In this document: positions 8,362 to 16,298 of the stretch, piece after piece
How positions within the stretch are numbered: position 1 is the stretch's first letter
Layout: each line of letters opens with the position of its first letter
NCBI RefSeq assembly: GCF_002009425.1
Contig: NZ_CP019936.1
Location: 1,287,001-1,351,000 of the forward strand
Length of the DNA stretch: 64,000 nucleotides
Direction of reading: 5' to 3'
Source: Thiosocius teredinicola
GTDB taxonomy: Bacteria; Pseudomonadota; Gammaproteobacteria; Chromatiales; Chromatiaceae
Made by a program: the position numbers and the translations under genes
The notes under the pieces: model-generated
What the model saw: only the letters and a program-made list of their open reading frames with translations
Told to the model about the DNA's origin: nothing
Database searches by the model: none

Positions 8362-9402
8362 TCAACCGGCGACGCCGTTGGGCGAGATGGCGTCCGCGTA
8401 GTCGGCATGGAAGGCCTCGACCTCTTCGGCCACGTCGTCGATGTCATCGCTGAACCGGGCGATGTGGTACACGGCGTCGCCTTCGTGCACCAAGGGGAGT
8501 TCGAGCTTGCCGATAACCACGCCTTCGGCATTCGACTGGACCTGGTAGCGGTTGCCGCCGTAGGGGTCGTCGATATAGCCGAGCGTCTCGCCCTTGCTGA
8601 CGCGCGTGCCCAACGCCACGATCGCGCTCAGCATGCCGCTCTGCGGCGCGCGTACCCAACCGCTGCGGCGTGCAACGAACGGCTCGCGCGACGCACCGCG
8701 GCGTCGTTTGGACGCGGGCAACATGCCCAGTTCGCGCATCACGTTGATGACGCCGACCACCCCGGCGCGTATCGATACCTCGTCGAAGCGCAGTGCTTCG
8801 CCGGCTTCGTACAACAACATGGGGATGCCCAGTTCGCTCGCCGACGCACGCAGCGATCCATCGCGGATCTGCGCGTTGAGCACCACCGGAACGCCGAATG
8901 CGTGCGCCAACCGGGCCGTGTCCGCATCATCCAGGTTGGCGCGGATCTGCGGCAGATTGGTGCGGTGAATCGCACCGGTGTGCAGATCGATTCCGTGCGT
9001 GCAGCGCTTGACGATCTCCTCCATGAACAGATTCGCCAGTCGCGCCGCCAGCGAGCCCTGCTCCGAGCCAGGAAACGAGCGGTTCAGATCCCGTCGATCG
9101 GGCAGGTAGCGGCTTTCATGGATCACGCCGTAGGCGTTGACCACGGGCACCGCCACCAGCGTGCCCTTGAGCTTGTTGACGGATTTGTTCGCGAGCACGC
9201 GACGGATGACCTCGATACCGTTCAACTCGTCGCCGTGCACCGCCGCGCTGACGAACAGCGTCGGACCGTCGCGTCTGCCATGCACCACGTGCACCGGCAT
9301 GCTCAGATTGGTATGCGAACTGAGCTTGGGCATCGGCAGGTCGATCAGGTCGCGCGCGCCGGGCGCAACCCGGGTGCCGGCAATTTCAAACGCCTTACGC
9401 AC
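8362..9402 (-). CDS. Succinylglutamate desuccinylase/aspartoacylase family zinc hydrolase
   Basis: 346 residues, GTG start 5 bases after the rimK stop. Zinc-carboxypeptidase-like fold: HGDELNG (His and Glu ligands), RDLNRSFPG (substrate arginine/asparagine) and DLHTG (second His ligand). The C-terminal ~100 residues resemble a lipoyl/barrel-sandwich element (RAPQSGMLSAIVALGTRVSKGETLG), common in this subfamily. Such genes are frequently coupled to rimK, which adds glutamates to ribosomal protein S6. Removal or trimming of such tails, or hydrolysis of a small N-acyl amino acid, is possible but not shown. Confidence 0.88.
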   Translation of the reverse strand: MRKAFEIAGTRVAPGARDLIDLPMPKLSSHTNLSMPVHVVHGRRDGPTLFVSAAVHGDELNGIEVIRRVLANKSVNKLKGTLVAVPVVNAYGVIHESRYLPDRRDLNRSFPGSEQGSLAARLANLFMEEIVKRCTHGIDLHTGAIHRTNLPQIRANLDDADTARLAHAFGVPVVLNAQIRDGSLRASASELGIPMLLYEAGEALRFDEVSIRAGVVGVINVMRELGMLPASKRRRGASREPFVARRSGWVRAPQSGMLSAIVALGTRVSKGETLGYIDDPYGGNRYQVQSNAEGVVIGKLELPLVHEGDAVYHIARFSDDIDDVAEEVEAFHADYADAISPNGVAG

Positions 9403-9407
9403 CTTGT

Positions 9408-10328
9408 TCAGCCTCGTCCCCGCGTCTTGGTCAGGCTGCCGGATTTGCCGGCCTCGGCCAGACGTTTCTCGATGAACTGGATCTGGATCGCGGCGATGTC
9501 CTTTTCGGTGGCCTTTTCGATGCCTTCGAGGCCGGGCGAGGAGTTGACCTCCATGACGACAGGGCCATGGTTCGAACGCAACAGGTCTACACCGGCAACG
9601 TTGAGCCCCATGGTCTTGGCCGCACGCACCGCGGTTGAGCGTTCTTCCGGGGTGATCCGGATCAGGCTGGCCGATCCGCCGCGATGCAGGTTGGAACGGA
9701 ACTCACCTTCTTTGCCCTGGCGCTTCATCGCCGCCACGACCTTGTCGCCGATAACGAAGCAACGAATGTCGGCACCGCCGGCCTCTTTGATGAACTCCTG
9801 CACCAGGATGTTCGCCTGCAGGCCCATGAAGGCCTCGATAACGCTTTCGGCAGCCTTGTGCGTTTCCGCCAGCACCACGCCGATACCCTGTGTGCCTTCG
9901 AGCAGCTTGATGACCAGGGGTGCGCCGCCGACCATCTTGATCAGGTCTTCGACGTCGTCGGGCTTGTGGGCAAATCCGGTGACCGGCAGGCCGACACCCT
10001 TGCGCGACAGCAGCTGCAGCGAGCGCAGTTTGTCGCGCGAGCGTGAAATTGCCACGGACTCGTTCAGCGGAAAGGTGCCCATCATCTCGAATTGGCGCAG
10101 TACCGCCGTGCCGTAGAAGGTCACCGAAGCACCGATACGCGGGATGACCGCATCGAACCCGGAGATCTCCTGGCCCTTGTAATGCACGCCGGGTTTGTTC
10201 GACGTGATGTTCATGTAACAGCGCAACACGTCGAGCACCTCGACCTCATGTCCGCGTTGTTGCGCTGCCTCGACCAGGCGTCGCGTGGAGTACAGCTTGG
10301 GGTTGCGGGAAAGGATTGCGATTTTCAT
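9408..10328 (-). CDS. rimK: RimK-type ATP-grasp ligase (S6 glutamylase)
   Basis: 306 residues, close to the E. coli length of 300. N-terminal preATP-grasp domain ([18 protein letters not shown]), then the ATP-grasp core with the glycine-rich loop EGTQGIGV, the nucleotide-base strand [16 protein letters not shown], and the metal site [14 protein letters not shown]. It ligates glutamate to the C-terminus of ribosomal protein S6 in well-studied members. Upstream (74 bp) lies an ECF sigma gene and downstream (5 bp) the acylase-like gene, so the latter is certainly co-transcribed. Confidence 0.93.
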   Translation of the reverse strand: MKIAILSRNPKLYSTRRLVEAAQQRGHEVEVLDVLRCYMNITSNKPGVHYKGQEISGFDAVIPRIGASVTFYGTAVLRQFEMMGTFPLNESVAISRSRDKLRSLQLLSRKGVGLPVTGFAHKPDDVEDLIKMVGGAPLVIKLLEGTQGIGVVLAETHKAAESVIEAFMGLQANILVQEFIKEAGGADIRCFVIGDKVVAAMKRQGKEGEFRSNLHRGGSASLIRITPEERSTAVRAAKTMGLNVAGVDLLRSNHGPVVMEVNSSPGLEGIEKATEKDIAAIQIQFIEKRLAEAGKSGSLTKTRGRG

Positions 10329-10401
10329 CGTTGCTTGCTCCTCTGTGGTTTTAAGGCTTAGACCCTTCGCGTTCGCTCGGCGTCACATGCCGGGCGCAGT
10401 G

Positions 10402-10998
10402 TTACGCCGGCATCTCATTGACGCCGGCGCAGATCAGCGACCTGAAAAGCGCAATCGAGCGATAAAGACGCATCTTCGCCGCGCTCAGTCCGATGCCGAG
10501 CGTGGTGGCGATGTCCTCGATCGAGAGGTCGCTGTAGAAGCGCAACAGCAGCACATCAGACGCCCCGTGCGGCAACTCGTCGAGCGTTTCGCGCACCGTG
10601 TCGATCAGGCCGGTGTCGTGCCGTGCGGCCTCGTCGTGCGACTCGTAATCGAGCGCAATCAGCGCACGTACGTGATCGCTGAGCATGCGGTTCGCGCGGC
10701 GTCTGTAGAGCGTGTTGCACTGGTTGTCGGCGATCGCGTACAGCCAGGTTCGAAAGCAGGCATCACCGCGAAATCGCAGGGCGCCGCGAAACGCCCGCAC
10801 CAGCGTCTCCTGCACGGCGTCCTCGGCGTCGGCGCGATTGCCCAGGCGGGCGTTGCAACGTCGCAACAGGTCGGCCCGGTAGCGCCCGATCAGTGCGGCG
10901 AACGCGGTCTGCGTCTGCCCCGTCCTGGCCTGCAGAATGGCCACCAGTTCGTTGTCTGATTTGCTGCCAAGGCTCTGATTATTCTTGTTTTGTGTCAT
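10402..10998 (-). CDS. ECF-type RNA polymerase sigma factor
   Basis: 198 residues with region 2 (FAALIGRYRADLLRRCNARLGN..AEDAVQETLVRAFR, then FRTWLYAIADNQ) and region 4 (ETLDELPHGASDVLLLRFYSDLSIEDIATTLGIGLSAAKMRLYRS). Region 3 is absent, as in ECF factors. No anti-sigma factor gene is next to it; the neighbours are rimK and a divergent LysR gene. Its regulon and signal are unknown. It may share an operon with rimK (74 bp gap, no terminator seen). Confidence 0.92.
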   Translation of the reverse strand: MTQNKNNQSLGSKSDNELVAILQARTGQTQTAFAALIGRYRADLLRRCNARLGNRADAEDAVQETLVRAFRGALRFRGDACFRTWLYAIADNQCNTLYRRRANRMLSDHVRALIALDYESHDEAARHDTGLIDTVRETLDELPHGASDVLLLRFYSDLSIEDIATTLGIGLSAAKMRLYRSIALFRSLICAGVNEMPA

Positions 10999-11064
10999 CC
11001 CGCCTCCCCGGTTCTGCGTTAAAGGGGCGGTATCCTAGGCGGGATCTTTCGATCAATCTAACTA

Positions 11065-11082
11065 TTAATAATTGTCGATTAA
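11065..11082. promoter_or_regulatory. Possible LysR-type operator
   Basis: Inverted repeat TTAAT-N8-ATTAA of the T-N11-A class, 25 bp before the LysR-type gene and in the AT-rich gap shared with the divergent sigma gene. Position and form suit an autoregulatory LysR box; no binding evidence. Confidence 0.4.
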
Positions 11083-11106
11083 GAAAATAATTTTTATCAT
11101 GACGGC

Positions 11107-11949
11107 ATGGATATCGAGCTGTTCAGAACCTTTCTCGAAGTCGCCCGGTTGCGTCATTTCGGTCAGGCCGCTGAAGCCCTGCACCTGACGCAGGCCGCCG
11201 TCAGCGCGCGTATCAAGTCATTGGAAACGACCCTCGGCGTCAGGCTGTTCGACCGCATCAAGCGCGACATCCGCCTGACGCCCGAAGGCCACCGTTTTGC
11301 ACGCCACGCCGACCTCATGATCTCGGCGTGGCGCAAGGCGCGGCAGGACGTCACGGCCGGCGGCGCCGACCGCCAGTTGTCGTTCGGCGGTGGTCTGCGG
11401 TTGTGGGACATGTTTCTGCACGACTGGCTGTGGGCGGTGCGTGCGCGCCATCCGCAGCTGGCCATCATCGCCGAGTCACAGACCCCCGACGTGCTGGCAC
11501 GTCGCATCCTCGACGGCATCCTCGATCTCGGCTTCACTCTCGAACCGGCGCAACTCGACGTGCTCAACATTCGCCAAGTGGCGACTGTCGATCTGAGGCT
11601 GGTCTCCAGTCGTCCGCAACAGCGCGTGGACGATGCGCTCGGGGAGGGTTACCTGATGGTCGATTGGGGACTCGCGCATGCGCTCACCCACCGCCGCCTG
11701 TTTCCCGACGCGCCCGAGCCGCATACCCGGCTGGCGACGGCCAGCATGGCATTGGGCTATCTGCGCGCACTGGGTGGCAGCGCCTATCTGCCCGACAACA
11801 TGGCGGCCGACGAGATCGCTGCCGGGCGCTTGTATGCAGTTGCCGATGCGCCGCGCATCGAACACCCGGCCTATGCCGTCTACCTGGTGCGCGGACCGCG
11901 CAACCACTTGATCGAAGACATCCTGCCGATCGTCGCCGAGGTGACTTGA
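11107..11949 (+). CDS. LysR-family regulator, HdfR-like
   Basis: 280 residues. The N-terminal winged helix-turn-helix (FLEVARLRHFGQAAEALHLTQAAVSARIKSLE) closely follows the E. coli HdfR pattern. An effector-binding domain follows (~90-280), with a GLRLWDMFLHDWL strand typical of this branch. E. coli HdfR represses flhDC, but no flagellar gene is near here, so the target is unknown. It is divergent from the sigma gene and converges with mgtE, stop to stop 5 bases apart. Confidence 0.88.
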   Translation: MDIELFRTFLEVARLRHFGQAAEALHLTQAAVSARIKSLETTLGVRLFDRIKRDIRLTPEGHRFARHADLMISAWRKARQDVTAGGADRQLSFGGGLRLWDMFLHDWLWAVRARHPQLAIIAESQTPDVLARRILDGILDLGFTLEPAQLDVLNIRQVATVDLRLVSSRPQQRVDDALGEGYLMVDWGLAHALTHRRLFPDAPEPHTRLATASMALGYLRALGGSAYLPDNMAADEIAAGRLYAVADAPRIEHPAYAVYLVRGPRNHLIEDILPIVAEVT

Positions 11950-11954
11950 GCGGC

Positions 11955-13310
11955 TCACAGCAGGAAGGTCGACGCCAGCCCCAGGAAGCTCAGAAAGCCG
12001 ATCACGTCGGTTACCGTGGTCAGCACCACGGCGCCCGACAGCGCCGGGTCGATGCCCATGCGTTGCAGGATCAGCGGCACGCCGACCCCGGACAGAGAGG
12101 CGGCCAGCAGGTTGAGCACCATGGCGACCGCGATAACCGCCGAGATGCCCGGATCGCGAAACCAGAGAAACGACACCAGGGCGACGATCAGCGCCCAGAC
12201 CGTGCCGTTGAGCCCGCCGACGGCGAGTTCCTTGAGCGTGAGCCAGCGCACGTTGCCGCTGCCGATCTGATCGAGCGCCATGCCGCGAATCGTCAGGGTG
12301 AGCGTCTGGCTGCCGGCGATGCCGCCCATGCTGGCGACCACCGGCATCAACACGGCCAGTGCGACCAGTTTGTCGAGCGCCTCTTCGAACTGCCCGATGA
12401 CCCAGGCTGCCGCGAATACCGTGATCAGATTGACGCCCAGCCACACGCCGCGCCGCTTGGCGCTCGGGATGATAGGCGCAAACAGGTCTTCTTCTTCGTC
12501 GAGACCGGCGCTCGCGAGCAGCACGTGGTCGGCTTCCTCGCGGATGATGTCGACGACGTCATCGATCGTGATGCGGCCCAGCAGCTGGCGTTGATCGTCG
12601 AGCACGGCCACCGAGATCAGATCGCGCCGGTCGAACAACGAGGCCACCTCGTGCAGCGAGGCGGTTACGCCCACCACTTCGGCGGCATCTTCCATCACCG
12701 ATTCGACCATGGCGTCCGGATCGCCGGTGACCACTGCCTCCAATGACAGCTTGCCCAGATAAACGCCGTCGCCGGCGGTCACCATCAGCGCATCGGTGTG
12801 CGGCGGCAGGCTCGCATGCCGGCGCAGCCAGCGCAGCACGACGGCCAGGCTGACGTCCGGGCGGATGCTGAGTACGTCGGTGCTCATCAATCGACCCGCG
12901 GTGCCGTCGTCGTAGGCCAGCACCGCTTCGAGGCGTTCGCGATGATCGCGGTCGAGTGCCTCGATGATGGTGTCGCTCAGGTCTTGCGGCAGCTCCTCGA
13001 TGACCACGGCGAGGTCTTCGACCTCCATGCGTTCGGCGGCCGCGACCAGCTCGGCGTCATCCATTTCATCGATGATGCCGGCACGCGCCTCGTCGTGCAG
13101 GTAGGGCAGGATCTCGCCTTCCAGATCCGGTGGCACCGCATTCCACAGGGCAGTGCGTTGCTCCGGCGGTAGCGCTTCGAGCAGGTCGGCGATGTCGGCC
13201 GGGTACATCTCGGCCAACGCCGCGCGCAGTTCGTCGACCCGCCCGGCATCCAGGTCGGCCAGAACCCACGACACATAGTCGTTGATCGAGATATCGCTCA
13301 CGGTTTCCAT
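11955..13310 (-). CDS. mgtE: MgtE-type magnesium channel
   Basis: 451 residues with the family's full layout. An N-terminal MgtE_N superhelix carries acidic repeats (MYPADIADLLEALPPEQR). Two CBS domains follow (~140-260), then a five-helix membrane channel from ~285 containing the selectivity region (LMPVVASMGGIAGSQTLTLTIRG). The Mg2+-sensing acidic surface is well represented. It imports Mg2+ when cytosolic levels fall. Next to it upstream (36 bp) is a CNNM/CorB-type protein, so the pair may form a magnesium homeostasis unit. Confidence 0.95.
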   Translation of the reverse strand: METVSDISINDYVSWVLADLDAGRVDELRAALAEMYPADIADLLEALPPEQRTALWNAVPPDLEGEILPYLHDEARAGIIDEMDDAELVAAAERMEVEDLAVVIEELPQDLSDTIIEALDRDHRERLEAVLAYDDGTAGRLMSTDVLSIRPDVSLAVVLRWLRRHASLPPHTDALMVTAGDGVYLGKLSLEAVVTGDPDAMVESVMEDAAEVVGVTASLHEVASLFDRRDLISVAVLDDQRQLLGRITIDDVVDIIREEADHVLLASAGLDEEEDLFAPIIPSAKRRGVWLGVNLITVFAAAWVIGQFEEALDKLVALAVLMPVVASMGGIAGSQTLTLTIRGMALDQIGSGNVRWLTLKELAVGGLNGTVWALIVALVSFLWFRDPGISAVIAVAMVLNLLAASLSGVGVPLILQRMGIDPALSGAVVLTTVTDVIGFLSFLGLASTFLL

Positions 13311-13346
13311 CTATTACTCCAGCGTCGGCGGTTCGGGGAGGGCGGG

Positions 13347-14729
13347 TTACTGGTTGTCGGCGGGCGTGTCGCGCCCCGAGATATCGCGCGGATCGGCAAC
13401 CGTGTCGTCTGGCATATCATCGGCACCGACGTACTCGATCGAGGTCAGGCCCACGCGGTGCGCGTCGATGCTCAACACGCGCAGTTTGAAACCCTGCTGC
13501 TCGATGGTGTCGCCGATCTCGGGCATGCGCGCCAGCCGGTCCATGAACAGGCCGGACAGCGTGTTGGCATCGAGTTCGGGGGGGATGGTCAGGCCGGTGG
13601 CGCGCGCCACGTCGCCGAGCGACACCAGGCCGTCGGCCTCCCAACGCTGCGCATCGATCTGGCGGACCGCGTTCGGCGCGTCGTCATCGTCGGTTTCGTC
13701 GTGGATCTCGCCGACGATCTCTTCGATCAGATCTTCGAGCGTGACCAGGCCGACGAAGGCGCCGTATTCATCGACGACGAACGCCATGTGCGCGCGCCGC
13801 TGCCGCATCAACTCGAACAATTTCGATACTCGCTGGGTTTCCGGCACGATCAGCGGTTCACGGCAAAAGCGTCGCAGCTCACGCCACGGTTCGGATTCGC
13901 CTTCCAACAAGGCGCGGTGCAGGTCCCTGGCCAGCAGGATGCCGACGATGGCATCGTCCCTGCCGCTCTCGATCACCGGGAAGCGCGAGTGCTCGGTGTC
14001 TTTGATAATGCCGAGGTTGGCATCCGGCGCGCCGTCGATATCGAGGCAATGCACCAGGTTGCGCGGCACCATTACCCGGCCGACCTGGCGTTGATCGAAT
14101 TCGAACAGGTTGTGCAACATGTCGGCATGCTCTTCCTGCAACTCGCCGTGTTCCTTCGACGTCGCCACCATGCCTTTGAGCTCGTCGCCGCTGAACACCT
14201 CGGCATGCGAGGCCTCCTGAACGCCGAACATCGACAGGATTGAGCCCGAGGCCTTGTTCAGCAGCCAGTTCAGTGGCCATACCGCGAGATAGGAAAGATG
14301 CAGCGGGTAGGCGACCCACAGCGACACCGGTTCGGCCTTGCGGATCGCGAATGTCTTCGGCACCTGTTCGCCCACCACGATGTGCAGTGACGAGAACAGC
14401 AGAAAGCCGACCACGAAGGCTGCCGTATGCAGCACCGCATCGGGTACGCCCAGCATGACGAACAGCGGTTCGAGCAATCCGGCGACGGCAGGCTCACCCA
14501 CCCAGCCCAGTCCGAGCGATGCCATCGTGATGCCGAGTTGGCAGGCCGCGAGGTAGGCCTCGAGATTGTCCTGTATGCGCAGGGTCAAACGTGCCGCGCC
14601 GCTGCCTTCCTGGGCCAGCGTATCGATGCGAAAACGGCGCGCCTTCACCAGCGCGAACTCGGCGGCCACAAAAAAACCGTTGGCAATCAGGAGCAGTAGG
14701 ACCGCCAGGAGGCTGGTTGAGGTATTCAT
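13347..14729 (-). CDS. CNNM/CorB-type (hemolysin-related) CBS membrane protein
   Basis: 460 residues. DUF21/CNNM membrane domain (~1-200; first helix LLAVLLLLIANGFFVAAEFALVK split across the start, later GLGWVGEPAVAGLLEP). A CBS pair follows (~220-345; VMVPRNLVHCLDID), then a C-terminal CorC/HlyC domain (~360-440; ERWEADGLVSLGDV class). Members are Mg2+/Co2+ efflux or homeostasis proteins rather than toxins. Located immediately upstream of mgtE on the same strand. Confidence 0.9.
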   Translation of the reverse strand: MNTSTSLLAVLLLLIANGFFVAAEFALVKARRFRIDTLAQEGSGAARLTLRIQDNLEAYLAACQLGITMASLGLGWVGEPAVAGLLEPLFVMLGVPDAVLHTAAFVVGFLLFSSLHIVVGEQVPKTFAIRKAEPVSLWVAYPLHLSYLAVWPLNWLLNKASGSILSMFGVQEASHAEVFSGDELKGMVATSKEHGELQEEHADMLHNLFEFDQRQVGRVMVPRNLVHCLDIDGAPDANLGIIKDTEHSRFPVIESGRDDAIVGILLARDLHRALLEGESEPWRELRRFCREPLIVPETQRVSKLFELMRQRRAHMAFVVDEYGAFVGLVTLEDLIEEIVGEIHDETDDDDAPNAVRQIDAQRWEADGLVSLGDVARATGLTIPPELDANTLSGLFMDRLARMPEIGDTIEQQGFKLRVLSIDAHRVGLTSIEYVGADDMPDDTVADPRDISGRDTPADNQ

Positions 14730-15271
14730 TAAGCTGGTTCTCTCAAAGACCCATGTAAAAGTGGATATGTGGGTTTGACGCCGGCCGCCGCACGAAAGTC
14801 ACATTGCGCGATGACAGGGTGGTGGCCACGATCTGTCGGGGGTGTGGTGGCGACTGCGATACGCTCGTGAACCGACGACATGAAACGCGCGCACGACAAT
14901 TAATTTGCTTCGCATGTGCACGAAGTTCGTGCACCGAAGGCAAAATGTTGCCGATGCTGGTGCAATTTTCGCTGCCGCACCGGCGTCATTTCACCCATTG
15001 TCGCCGCCAAGGCCGCAAGAACAGGGGCTGCAGGAGCATTGGCACATCATGTGCTACTCATCCAGTGAAATCGCTTCGCGGTGATTTCTCCTAACTCTCT
15101 GTCGATATTGCCAGAATGGCCTATGCCGCCGTCCCATCCCAAACTGTGGTGCGGCGGCTTTTTTTTACCGCGGCCCTACTCAGCAGTTTCAGTAGTCCGT
15201 ATGATGCGCGCCGTTTTTGTGATCGTAGGGATCGCGCGGCGAGTCGACTGGAGACGTAAACGCGAACACGC
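14730..15271. other. 540-bp gap without a convincing protein gene
   Basis: Lies between the divergent CNNM-type gene and nasT. Open frames here have no ribosome site and no recognisable product. The only clear signal is the plus-strand terminator at 15125-15166. A -10-like TATGAT at 15200-15205 could serve nasT but lacks a good -35. Confidence 0.5.
15125..15166 (+). terminator. Orphan intrinsic terminator
   Basis: 7-bp stem GCCGCCG (15125-15131) / CGGCGGC (15152-15158) followed directly by eight T (15159-15166). No plus-strand protein gene ends upstream, so it either closes an unannotated small RNA from 14.8-15.1 kb or attenuates a long nasT leader. Confidence 0.75.
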
Positions 15272-15874
15272 ATGGTGGACAACGGAAAACCACATAAAAA
15301 GCTGCGCGTACTGCTGGTTGACGACAGCCCAGAGCGGCGGGCATCGGTAGAGAAATCGCTGGCCGAGGTCGGATGCGAGGTTGTCGGTTTTGCATTCAGC
15401 AGCGAGAACCTATTGCGTCGCGTCGAGAAAGAAAATCCTGACGTGGTGATTATCGACCTGGAGTCGCCGGGCCGCGATACCCTCGAGAGCCTGCAGACCG
15501 TGCAGACCGCCGCCCCAAAACCCATCGTGATGTTTACCCAGGACGACGATGGGGCAACCATCTCGCGCGCCACACGTGCCGGCGTCAGCGCCTACGTGGT
15601 CGACGGCATCAGCCAGAAGCGCGTGCGTCCGATCCTCGATGCCGCCATCGAACGCTTTCAGCAGTTCCATACCCTTTCGCAAGAGCTCGAAAAAACCCGC
15701 GCGCAACTGGCGGAGCGCAAGGTGGTCGACAAGGCCAAGGGCATCCTGATGAAACAGCGCGGCATGAGCGAAGACGAGGCCTACAAGGCGATGCGCAAAC
15801 TCGCGATGAGCACCAACAAGCGCCTCGTCGACATTGCCGAAGCCATCGTCAATGCCGCCGACCTGCTGATCTGA
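15272..15874 (+). CDS. nasT: NasT-type ANTAR antiterminator of nitrate assimilation
   Basis: 200 residues: receiver-like domain (~10-125, VLLVDDSPERRASVEK; Asp in VVIIDLES), coiled-coil linker (QELEKTRAQLAERKVVDKA) and C-terminal ANTAR domain (KGILMKQRGMSEDEAY, LVDIAEAIVNAADLL). ANTAR proteins bind paired hexaloop hairpins in nascent mRNA and stop terminator formation. The expected target RNA is found 300 bp downstream, before nrtA. In studied bacteria NasT is held inactive by the nitrate sensor NasS; here the nasS-like gene is not adjacent but lies behind nrtC. Start at 15272 has no strong ribosome site. Confidence 0.93.
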   Translation: MVDNGKPHKKLRVLLVDDSPERRASVEKSLAEVGCEVVGFAFSSENLLRRVEKENPDVVIIDLESPGRDTLESLQTVQTAAPKPIVMFTQDDDGATISRATRAGVSAYVVDGISQKRVRPILDAAIERFQQFHTLSQELEKTRAQLAERKVVDKAKGILMKQRGMSEDEAYKAMRKLAMSTNKRLVDIAEAIVNAADLLI

Positions 15875-15877
15875 AAA

Positions 15878-15936
15878 CGCACCAACATGATCTCTGAATA
15901 ACACCGGGATTCGGTTTCTCGCACGCTGTTGGTGCG
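15878..15936 (+). repeat. Long inverted repeat after nasT
   Basis: Perfect 10-bp arms CGCACCAACA (15878-15887) and TGTTGGTGCG (15927-15936) enclosing 39 bases that can form a small inner hairpin. It begins 3 bases after the nasT stop. There is no T-run, so it may be an mRNA 3' end stabiliser or a factor-dependent stop. Confidence 0.5.
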
Positions 15937-16091
15937 GTCTTGGTCGGTGTACTAATAGGCGGTGAGGGGCTTGGCTGCGATCACCAACGTCGCCCGGCTT
16001 CAGCTGGCTACGTTAGAAGTCTCTAAATTACAGCGACTTAACAACTTGGCCAGGAGCTTAAGCGGCAGCGCGACAAAATCACAAGGCTAAT

Positions 16092-16107
16092 TGGCACAAG
16101 CGTTGCT
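16092..16107 (+). promoter_or_regulatory. Sigma54 promoter of the nrt-nir-nas operon
   Basis: TGGCAC-N5-TTGCT, a close match to the RpoN consensus, with GG and GC exactly 10 bp apart. Predicted start near 16118. This implies NtrC-type nitrogen control; upstream enhancer sites were not identified with confidence. Confidence 0.8.
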
Positions 16108-16142
16108 CTAGGGTTTCTCAACTTTGTCATGTCTGCAATCAA

Positions 16143-16197
16143 GTCGACCCAACGGCGGGCTGACCGGCAGATGTGACCGACAAGGCCAAAGTAGGCC
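16143..16197 (+). promoter_or_regulatory. Paired-hexaloop ANTAR target RNA
   Basis: Hairpin 1 (16143-16164): CCC/GGG stem extended by GTCG/TGAC with one A-C mismatch, loop AACGGC. Hairpin 2 (16184-16197): GGCC/GGCC stem, loop AAAGTA. Both six-base loops have A at position 1 and G at position 4, the established signature of ANTAR-protein binding. They lie in the transcribed leader, after the sigma54 start and before the terminator, matching NasT encoded just upstream. Confidence 0.75.
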
Positions 16198-16209
16198 AAC
16201 CACGACAAT

Positions 16210-16260
16210 GGCGTCCTGTCCGAACGGAGAAGTTCTCGTTCGATGCAGTGCGCCTTTTTT
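16210..16260 (+). terminator. Leader terminator controlled by NasT
   Basis: Outer arms GGCG (16210-16213) / CGCC (16251-16254), inner 3-bp CTG/CAG and 6-bp CGAACG/CGTTCG helices, then six T (16255-16260). It ends 38 bases before the nrtA start, so read-through is needed for operon expression. Confidence 0.7.
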
Positions 16261-16298
16261 GTTGCCTGAAATTTTTGGAAGTGACGAGGTCCCGATTG

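Larger units (their letters stand above)
15875..16298 (+). other. Leader and promoter region of the nitrate operon
   Basis: 424 bp between nasT and nrtA with no gene. It holds, in order, a large inverted repeat after nasT (15878-15936), a sigma54 promoter (16092-16107), two ANTAR-type hairpins (16143-16197), a terminator (16210-16260) and the nrtA ribosome site. Each is listed separately. Confidence 0.8.

Noticed and set aside
14804-15094. 96-codon plus-strand frame with several Cys residues in the nasT upstream gap
   Set aside because: No ribosome site, no regular zinc spacing, Arg-rich composition; more likely chance in a non-coding gap.
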